A DNA stretch of 6,400 nt from Gammaproteobacteria bacterium. Its GTDB lineage: Bacteria; Pseudomonadota; Gammaproteobacteria; Cardiobacteriales; Wohlfahrtiimonadaceae. Positions 1 through 6,400 of the stretch are shown here, one piece after another. The DNA is taken from NCBI GenBank assembly GCA_003864535.1, contig BHEQ01000119.1:1-6400 (forward strand), in the 5' to 3' direction. A program made the translations under genes and the position numbers. The notes beneath the pieces were generated by a model. The model worked only from the letters and a program-made list of their open reading frames with translations, was not told where the DNA came from and ran no database searches. Position 1 is the stretch's first letter; each line of letters starts with the position of its first letter.

Positions 1-51
1 ATATACAGTTTTATTGTCTCTTGGTTTATAAAAAAATTCTAAAAATAACAT
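1..51 (-). CDS. Start of a downstream operon gene, partial, unknown function
   Basis: An ATG at 51-49 opens a frame that stays open for 17 codons to the left edge; the visible peptide is MLFLEFFYKPRDNKTVY. It begins 12 nt after the reductase stop codon and has a strong Shine-Dalgarno sequence (AGAAGG, 58-63) six bases before the ATG, so it looks like the next gene of the same operon. The visible residues are hydrophobic and aromatic at first, then charged. This is too little to assign a family; I do not recognise it. By context, a glycosyltransferase, a sugar-modifying enzyme or an export component would fit. Confidence 0.6.
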   Translation of the reverse strand, partial: MLFLEFFYKPRDNKTVY

Positions 52-56
52 ATATA

Positions 57-63
57 CCCTTCT
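57..63 (-). promoter_or_regulatory. Ribosome binding site of the downstream partial gene
   Basis: On the minus strand this reads AGAAGGG, close to the Shine-Dalgarno consensus. Its AGAAGG core lies six bases before the ATG at 51. It fills the 12-nt gap after the reductase stop codon and is the main evidence that a gene begins there. Confidence 0.6.
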
Positions 64-941
64 TTATTTAATCATATTATTAAGCGTATTTATAAGGTTA
101 GTAGTAGATCTATTATCAATAAACTTATTTAACTTGCTCCCGTCCCCTCCCAATCTCTCAATCTCATTATCTCTAACAAATTTTTGATTTATTTTTATAT
201 TTATTGAATAACCTGCGATCTCCTCCATCATCGTAATAATCTCTTTTAGGGCATATAAACGACCTGAACAGATATTCACAATCTCAGATTTAACTGCTGA
301 TTCATAAAGTTTTACATATACATTAGCAACATCGCGGACATCATTAAATTCACGGTAAACATTAATATTTCCTAATTCAATCTCTGGTTTTTTTGCTTTA
401 AAATGAGCGACAATTTTAGGAACTAGGAATTTTTCATCTTGCCCTACACCAGTATAGTTAAACGGCCTTGTAATTATAATATTAAATTGGTTAAACCATA
501 ACTTAACCATATATTCCATCGCTAATTTACTCATTGCATAATGATTCATCGGTGAAGGCTGGGTTGTTTCAGGAATCAGCTCCAGATCTGGCATACCATA
601 AATATTAGCGCTACTTGCAATAATTATTTTATCAGGCGTGATATTTGCCTGTTTAAAGCCTTCGAGTAAGTTTAACGTACCAAATACATTCACTTTATAA
701 AAAGCTTGTTGATCTGGATGTCCAACAAAAGAAAGTGCGGCTAAATGAATTAAGCCATCAGGACGCAATCTCTCAATAAGTGTATTTACTTCAAGTGGAT
801 TGGTAATGTCACACACATATTCATTCGCGGCTGGATTTGCTTGGACTAAGCCTTGCACCTCATAACCTTGCATCTCTAATTCTTTTTTTACATAACTCCC
901 AGTAAAGCCATTGCTGCCTGTGAGTAAAATTCGTTTCTTCA

Positions 942-942
<1 letters not shown>
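64..942 (-). CDS. rmd: GDP-4-keto-6-deoxy-D-mannose reductase (Rmd-like, extended SDR)
   Basis: This 292-aa NAD(P)-dependent epimerase/dehydratase-family protein is predicted to reduce the 4-keto group of the Gmd product in the cytoplasm, giving GDP-D-rhamnose. Visible motifs are the Rossmann nucleotide-binding loop TGSNGFTG (8-15), HLAAL (66-70), the catalytic Ser111 in ASSANIYG, and Tyr135/Lys139 in YAMSK. RPFNYTGVGQ (159-168), EFNDVRDV (198-205) and NICSG (223-227) match the Rmd pattern. The length is close to the roughly 300 aa usual for Rmd. Position 113 is Asn where the GDP-fucose synthase Fcl/WcaG has its epimerase Cys, so a simple reductase is favoured over a GDP-L-fucose synthase. 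The start codon shares its A with the gmd stop (TAATG), which suggests translational coupling. Stereochemistry cannot be read from sequence: a GDP-6-deoxy-D-talose synthase is the main alternative. The 3' third of the gene is very AT-rich. Confidence 0.8.
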
Positions 943-1982
<1,040 letters not shown>

Positions 1983-2029
1983 TTATATTCCATAAAATAC
2001 AAGATTAAATTTTTAAATTACCTAATAAA

Positions 2030-5000
2030 TTATTCCTTAGGTAAAATTTTAGATAAGAGTTGCTGGGCTGACTCAGCCCATGTTAGGTAAGGCATATGTG
2101 TAGATTGTGGTGCTTTTCCTTCACTATTGAGTATGAGCCAAGATTCAACAGCATTAGCTAAATCCTGTGCCTCTAAACCAGAGAAATAATAAGCATGCTC
2201 ACCAGCAACCTCATGAAACACAGGAATATCTCGTGCAATAATCGGCAATTCATGTTGAGCTGCCTCAATTAATGGTAATCCAAAACCTTCTCCTTCTGAA
2301 GCCGCAATTAAGCAATCTGCTACTTTATATATTTGTTCTAGATGTTCATCACTAATGCCCTCAAGCCAAAATAAATGCTTATTAAATTCAGCATGATTAC
2401 GTAGCATTTTAATAAAGGCTTCCATTTCCCAGCCTTGTTTACCAACAATGACTAAGTTTACATCTTTATTTATTAACCATAATCTTTCAAAAGCGGCTAA
2501 GGCTTGTTTGTATCCCTTGCGAGGCTCAATAGTACCAACCAGCAAGAAAGTAGCATAAGAATTCTCTAAATAGTTAATCTGGCTATTTGCATCTTCTGGC
2601 ATTCCCACTGTTGGTTTTGAGCTCTGAATATCTGCACCAAGATGAAAAAAATCTACTTTAAAACAAGGAGATGCTAGTTTATGATTCATTGTATAGGCTA
2701 CAAATTCATTTGCAACTGATTTAGAAATACAAATAGATCCTGTTGCTTCCATTACTACATCCAGCCATTTATTTTGGATCGCTATCGAATCATTTCCAAA
2801 AAAACTGGGCATTAATAACGATAATAAATCATAAGTAACAAAATAAGTTGCAATACCTTGATCTTTAAGGGATCGATAAAAATTAAGCTGTCTTGGGACA
2901 ATATGTGGCTGATAATCTAGTCCTAAAAAAATATCACCTTTTAAAGTATCAATAGGCTCATCATCCAGAATATAATCAGGGCACTCCAAGAAGCGCAAGG
3001 TAAATTTTCTGGCATAAAAATAACCGACATGATCGTTAGTTGCATAAACAGGTTCTACCCTATAACCATCAGGCGGGTTTTTGATCAATTCGGCTAGCAT
3101 ACTTCTAACTACTCGCTGTATTCCACTTCTGCTGTCACGATTAACAAGCTCTGAAACATCAATAAAAATTTGCTTAGCAGATTTTTTATCAGGCATATTT
3201 CTTGCTATACACTTAGCTAGCAATATAGCTCTTGTTGATTCAACAGACCCATTATTAAGCTCTTTAATTTTTGAGACCAGCTTATGCTTACTAGAAGCTT
3301 CATTTGAGTAAAAAGATTCTATTTCTTGAAAGTATCGCTCCGCACACCGCCTAGGATTGTGCTCGGTAGAAATAATCTCTTTTGCCCTACGCCCAATGGT
3401 TTTACGAAGCTCATGGTCTTTATATAGTAATTGCAGTGCATTCACTAATTCTTGATCAGTAAATTCATCCTTGAGCATATATACAGCATCGTTTGAAATT
3501 TCAGCCATAGAACCATTAGCATTAATAATAGTTGGAATTCCATGCTTCATACAGTCTAAAACTGCAGCAGATGTTTCTCCTAGAGATGCTGTGCGCAGTT
3601 GTACTGCAATTTCAGCAACTTGAAGATATTCTTGAAATTGCTGAGAAGTTACCCATCCAGTAATAATTACTTGATTAGATTTTCCTGATGCAGATATTTT
3701 TTCTATCAATTCCTTTCCATATGGGGAGTCCTCAGAATTTCTTCCAACAAAAATTAGTTTACTATTTTTATTATTTGAAAGACTAGATGACATCCAAGCA
3801 TTTAAAAGTCGATGATTTTGTTTTGTTCCACCAAGAAGACCAAAGCTACAAGTAATCAAAGCATCTTGGTGTATTCCTAGTCTGTCTAAAATTAAGCTTT
3901 TACTCTCTATACTAAAAGACGGAGACCGCAAAAGAGGAATATTTTTAAATAAGCACCCTATCTCTTTTCCATACCAACCGACTGCTAATTGCTGCGAATA
4001 TGAAGAGTGTGTAATAACACCAGTTGCTTGGCGCAACACCTCAAAATTACACGGATATTTAAAAACAATATCAGCTGTATCCTCTGCATAAAACCTCCCT
4101 TGCAGTGCTTCATATCCATGTGATTCATAAAGACTTTTATTCCATGCATCTTTATGTGAAGAATATATCTCACGATGTGCTTGAATACCACTTAAGAAAA
4201 AATCATGTAATACAACAACCCCTGTAAAATTATTAATTAAACTAAACATGTGTTCATGATAGGATGAATTACCAAAATGATACAAAATACGATCATAATC
4301 CTCGGCATTATCCTTAAACCACTTAACTGAACGAATTTCACAACAAGCATTAATCCATGCATCCTCAACATTCATATTAGTTACAATAACATCTATCGCA
4401 TAAAAACGAGAAAGTTCAGGTAATAGTTCAGCACTATAATTAGCTATGCCTGAACAATCTGGAGGTAGAGGAGAGATATAGGCGAGTTTTAAACGTTTAT
4501 TAGCGCATAAACTTACCTTATGCGTGCCTTGAGCTTCGTGTAAGCTTTCAAATGCCTTAATTGCTAACTTTCCAGTATTATCCCAAGAAAATTTCTTGGC
4601 ACGGGCGAAACCATGATCTATGAGCTTGCGCCGTAGTTTTTTATCTGTTAATACTTCCTTGATCTTATCTGCAATTGATGTGTCAGAGTAAGGATCAAAT
4701 AATGCATCACTACAACCAATAACTTCTGGAATACTTGATACATTAGAGCCAATAACAGGTGCGCCACACTGCATTGCCTCCAATATTGGAAGGCCAAATC
4801 CCTCATGCAAAGATGGAAAAACAAATAATTCACAAGAGTTATAAAGTTTAACCAAATCCTCTTCATCAACAAAACCAGTGAAAATAACGCGATCTTTGTT
4901 TAAGCCCTTTGATTTAGCTAAAGCTTCTAAGCTAACTTTGGCATCAGACAAAATAGAACACACAATAACAAGTTGATATTTTTCTATAATATTTTTAGGT

Positions 5001-5749
5001 AATAAAGCAAAAGCACGGATCAATGCATCTACATTCTTTCGATTATCAATCCCACCTGTATACATAATGAACATATTAGATAAATTAAATTTTGCATATA
5101 AAGCTTGCTTATCTATTGAAGTTAACTTGATTGGACAAAAATGTGCCGCAATCGCTGCAGAAATATTAGTCACTTGATTTTCAGAAAAACCCAAATAATT
5201 AATACTTTCTTGGCGAGATGATTCAGAAATAGCAAGTAATAAGCTAGCACGGCGTAAATGGTCAATTTTACGCTGATACCAAGTATTGACTCTAGGATCA
5301 CTTAAATGTCTTTTAGGCTCAATAAAAGGAATTAAATCATATAATGTGACCGCAACAGGAAATCTTTTAGAAAGAAAACCTATACTCGTAACAGCATCAT
5401 GAGTTAGTCCCTCAAAAAGGCTACTTATATGAATAATATCTGGATTTAAACTTGCCAAAAAGGCTTCCCTTAAAAGTTCAGCTTCTATTCTATTCTGGTG
5501 GTTATCTGGATTTATTTCAGCAACAGGGCTAGGTGCATTCCAAACATAAATATGACTAATAGGTAAAATATTACTAAATTCTTTACGCAGCAGAGCTGCT
5601 GTATCTGGCATTAAACCACTTAGTACAATTAATATCTCATGCCTATCTCTATTATCTATAATCGCCTTTGCTAACGATAGAGAATAGTATCCAATGCCTC
5701 TTTGTGCATTTTCAGCTTGTGCACCCTGTAAATCTAAAATAATACGCAT
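2030..5749 (-). CDS. Triple-module GT4-type glycosyltransferase (polymerising transferase candidate)
   Basis: This 1239-aa cytoplasmic transferase has three GT-B-like modules (numbering from the ATG at 5749). Module 1, about 1-405, starts MRIILDLQGAQ and has GGIDNRKN (R237, K238) and an EX7E motif in HEGFGLPILE (E316, E324). Module 2, about 420-815, has ISPLPPDCSGIANYS near its start, HFGNSSYHEHMF (491-502) and LRTASLGETS (718-727); its EX7E positions are Gly724 and Asp732. Module 3, about 860-1239, begins IFIDVSELVNRDSRSGIQR and has GTIEPRKG (R1077, K1078) and SEGEGFGLPLIE (E1154, E1162). Single GT4 enzymes are about 350-400 aa, so this is a true three-unit fusion with no internal stop. An in-frame ATG at 5770 would overlap the upstream gene and lacks a ribosome site, whereas the ATG at 5749 has AGGA five bases upstream and matches the usual family N-terminus. 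Substrate and linkages are inferred: the adjacent gmd/rmd suggest GDP-D-rhamnose, and GDP-mannose is possible. E. coli O8 WbdA is a known three-domain polymerising mannosyltransferase. Confidence 0.88.
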   Translation of the reverse strand: MRIILDLQGAQAENAQRGIGYYSLSLAKAIIDNRDRHEILIVLSGLMPDTAALLRKEFSNILPISHIYVWNAPSPVAEINPDNHQNRIEAELLREAFLASLNPDIIHISSLFEGLTHDAVTSIGFLSKRFPVAVTLYDLIPFIEPKRHLSDPRVNTWYQRKIDHLRRASLLLAISESSRQESINYLGFSENQVTNISAAIAAHFCPIKLTSIDKQALYAKFNLSNMFIMYTGGIDNRKNVDALIRAFALLPKNIIEKYQLVIVCSILSDAKVSLEALAKSKGLNKDRVIFTGFVDEEDLVKLYNSCELFVFPSLHEGFGLPILEAMQCGAPVIGSNVSSIPEVIGCSDALFDPYSDTSIADKIKEVLTDKKLRRKLIDHGFARAKKFSWDNTGKLAIKAFESLHEAQGTHKVSLCANKRLKLAYISPLPPDCSGIANYSAELLPELSRFYAIDVIVTNMNVEDAWINACCEIRSVKWFKDNAEDYDRILYHFGNSSYHEHMFSLINNFTGVVVLHDFFLSGIQAHREIYSSHKDAWNKSLYESHGYEALQGRFYAEDTADIVFKYPCNFEVLRQATGVITHSSYSQQLAVGWYGKEIGCLFKNIPLLRSPSFSIESKSLILDRLGIHQDALITCSFGLLGGTKQNHRLLNAWMSSSLSNNKNSKLIFVGRNSEDSPYGKELIEKISASGKSNQVIITGWVTSQQFQEYLQVAEIAVQLRTASLGETSAAVLDCMKHGIPTIINANGSMAEISNDAVYMLKDEFTDQELVNALQLLYKDHELRKTIGRRAKEIISTEHNPRRCAERYFQEIESFYSNEASSKHKLVSKIKELNNGSVESTRAILLAKCIARNMPDKKSAKQIFIDVSELVNRDSRSGIQRVVRSMLAELIKNPPDGYRVEPVYATNDHVGYFYARKFTLRFLECPDYILDDEPIDTLKGDIFLGLDYQPHIVPRQLNFYRSLKDQGIATYFVTYDLLSLLMPSFFGNDSIAIQNKWLDVVMEATGSICISKSVANEFVAYTMNHKLASPCFKVDFFHLGADIQSSKPTVGMPEDANSQINYLENSYATFLLVGTIEPRKGYKQALAAFERLWLINKDVNLVIVGKQGWEMEAFIKMLRNHAEFNKHLFWLEGISDEHLEQIYKVADCLIAASEGEGFGLPLIEAAQHELPIIARDIPVFHEVAGEHAYYFSGLEAQDLANAVESWLILNSEGKAPQSTHMPYLTWAESAQQLLSKILPKE

Positions 5750-5754
5750 ATAAA

Positions 5755-5758
5755 TCCT
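5755..5758 (-). promoter_or_regulatory. Ribosome binding site that fixes the glycosyltransferase start
   Basis: The minus strand reads ATAGGATTTAT just before the ATG at 5749, with AGGA five bases away. It overlaps the TAG stop codon of the upstream gene (5757-5759), so terminating ribosomes could reinitiate here. The ATG at 5770 is preceded only by AT-rich sequence without a purine-rich site. Confidence 0.6.
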
Positions 5759-6400
5759 ATTGCTTGTCATTCATTAAATTATGATAAATTCTTAATTCTG
5801 AAGGTGAAAGAGAATGTATATTCTCGTCTACAAGAGAATGCATATTCTCGTCTACATTTGTATTATCTAATTCAATAGCTGGCAACTTAGAACTATATTT
5901 AGTAGCATCGTAAACTTTTTTAGTTATATTATGCAGCCCAAGCTTTTTAATTATATGAGCTAACTTATTGCGTAAAAAAGGCTTTGACTCAATACGCTCA
6001 ATCATCCAACCTAAAATAGGTTTGATAATCTTCTTAACTAATTTCTTTAATCTAGCCAAGAAACCATGCGTCCGTATTAGTCGCATCTGCATACCAATCC
6101 ATCTCAATGGCTTAGTAACTCGCCAAGAGCGGCTCGAATAAATTGCGCGGAACTCACTTTCTAGCTGCTCATGCATCTTAACTATATTATCTAGGCTTGC
6201 TATGGCGTAATTTGATTGAGCCAGCGCAATATCTGCCTGAGCTGCGGCATTATCTGAACGCACAAGTGCAAGATCAGTCAAAGCCACTGCATTATCTAGG
6301 CTTGCTATGGCGTGATTCGATTGAGCCAGTGCAATATCTGCCTGAGCTAATGCATTATCTGAACGCACAATTGCAAGATAAGTTAAAGCCACTGCATTAT
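5757..6400 (-). CDS. Heptad-repeat protein with basic C-terminal tail, N-terminus outside window
   Basis: About 214 C-terminal residues are visible and the frame is open to the right edge. The GTG at 6392 is an internal Val codon, since the preceding bases encode the same Asp-Asn-Ala that precedes the next repeat. From Val1 at 6392: residues 1-70 are two 35-aa Ala-rich repeats made of heptads. They are followed by a short charged helix (EQLESEFRAIY, 75-85), then SSRSWRVTKPLRWIG (86-100), a motif I recall at the end of coiled coils in polysaccharide-synthesis transferases and methyltransferases. Residues 104-135 are basic and amphipathic (RLKKLVKKIIKPILGWMIERI), plausibly binding the membrane surface. 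An octapeptide duplication lies at 180-195. The TAG stop is 7 nt before the glycosyltransferase start. The missing N-terminal part may hold a catalytic domain. A WbdD-like chain-length regulator is one inference; a coiled-coil glycosyltransferase or methyltransferase is another. Confidence 0.75.
   Translation of the reverse strand, partial: NAVALTYLAIVRSDNALAQADIALAQSNHAIASLDNAVALTDLALVRSDNAAAQADIALAQSNYAIASLDNIVKMHEQLESEFRAIYSSRSWRVTKPLRWIGMQMRLIRTHGFLARLKKLVKKIIKPILGWMIERIESKPFLRNKLAHIIKKLGLHNITKKVYDATKYSSKLPAIELDNTNVDENMHSLVDENIHSLSPSELRIYHNLMNDKQ
5809..5856 (-). repeat. Two tandem 24-bp repeats encoding VDEN(M/I)HSL
   Basis: The copies at 5809-5832 and 5833-5856 differ at one base (5817 T, 5841 C), which changes Ile to Met. 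The 24-bp unit keeps the frame and duplicates an acidic octapeptide near the C-terminus of the repeat protein. Each copy contains a 6-bp inverted repeat (GAGAAT/ATTCTC) around a 4-base loop, at 5810-5825 and 5834-5849. Confidence 0.85.
6183..6400 (-). repeat. 105-bp tandem repeats encoding 35-residue, five-heptad units
   Basis: Two complete units, 6288-6392 and 6183-6287, match at 94 of 105 bases and 30 of 35 residues by my alignment. The last eight bases of the window (6393-6400) fit the end of another unit. Within a unit the protein repeats every seven residues: NAVALTD, LALVRSD, NAAAQAD, IALAQSN, YAIASLD. Ala is at position 2, Ala or Val at 4, and Asp or Asn at 7. The array ends at about residue 70, where the sequence changes to a charged helix. 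The total copy number is unknown because the array leaves the window. Confidence 0.88.

Noticed and set aside
2005..2021. Possible terminator or promoter in the 50-nt gap between the glycosyltransferase and gmd
   Set aside because: The only inverted repeat is a short AT-only one (AATTT/AAATT) with no GC stem and U-run arrangement, and no paired -35/-10 elements are convincing.
3081..3311. Plus-strand open frame of 76 codons inside the glycosyltransferase
   Set aside because: It is antisense to the linker and the start of module 3, with no recognisable domain; a shadow of the real frame.
3985..4872. Two minus-strand open frames (3985-4191 and 4648-4872) in another frame of the glycosyltransferase
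   Set aside because: Both fall wholly inside the continuous 1239-codon frame, which carries clear GT motifs in those regions; the products have shadow-like composition.
6390..6392. GTG as start codon of the repeat protein
   Set aside because: It sits inside a repeat unit; the same Val codon recurs at 6287 inside the array, the frame stays open to the window edge, and the preceding bases encode repeat residues, so the gene begins further right.
5809..6400. Repeats considered as a CRISPR array or mobile-element ends
   Set aside because: Both repeat sets are directly tandem without unique spacers, have unit lengths divisible by three and encode regular peptide repeats; there are no transposase remains.

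Overview
The window is one stretch of a minus-strand operon for a Gram-negative surface polysaccharide, most likely an O-antigen or similar cell-surface glycan. All genes read right to left and are tightly packed: a 1-nt overlap, gaps of 7, 12 and 50 nt, and no convincing promoter or terminator. The DNA is AT-rich overall. The proteins resemble those of Proteobacteria, probably gamma or beta, but the sequence does not allow a genus to be named.

Layout in transcription order:
(1) 5757-6400: the 3' part of a gene whose start lies outside the window. It encodes an Ala-rich protein with 35-residue tandem repeats, each made of five heptads, followed by a basic, probably membrane-associating tail.
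(2) 2030-5749: a very large (1239 aa) glycosyltransferase with three GT-B/GT4-type modules in a row. The start is moved from the first ATG (5770) to an ATG at 5749 that has a Shine-Dalgarno sequence.
(3) 942-1979: gmd, GDP-mannose 4,6-dehydratase.
(4) 64-942: an Rmd-type reductase, overlapping gmd by one base (TAATG).
(5) 1-51: the first 17 codons of a further gene with a good ribosome binding site, running off the left edge.

How they fit together: Gmd turns GDP-D-mannose into GDP-4-keto-6-deoxy-D-mannose, and the reductase converts this to GDP-D-rhamnose (or, less likely, its C4 epimer GDP-6-deoxy-D-talose). The triple-module transferase would polymerise that sugar and/or mannose.

The repeat protein is the most intriguing part. 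A multidomain polymerase next to a protein with a long repetitive helix and a basic C-terminal tail recalls the WbdA/WbdD pair of E. coli O8/O9a, where a coiled coil in WbdD acts as a ruler for chain length. That parallel is an inference from architecture, because the N-terminal (possibly catalytic) part of the repeat protein is not in the window.
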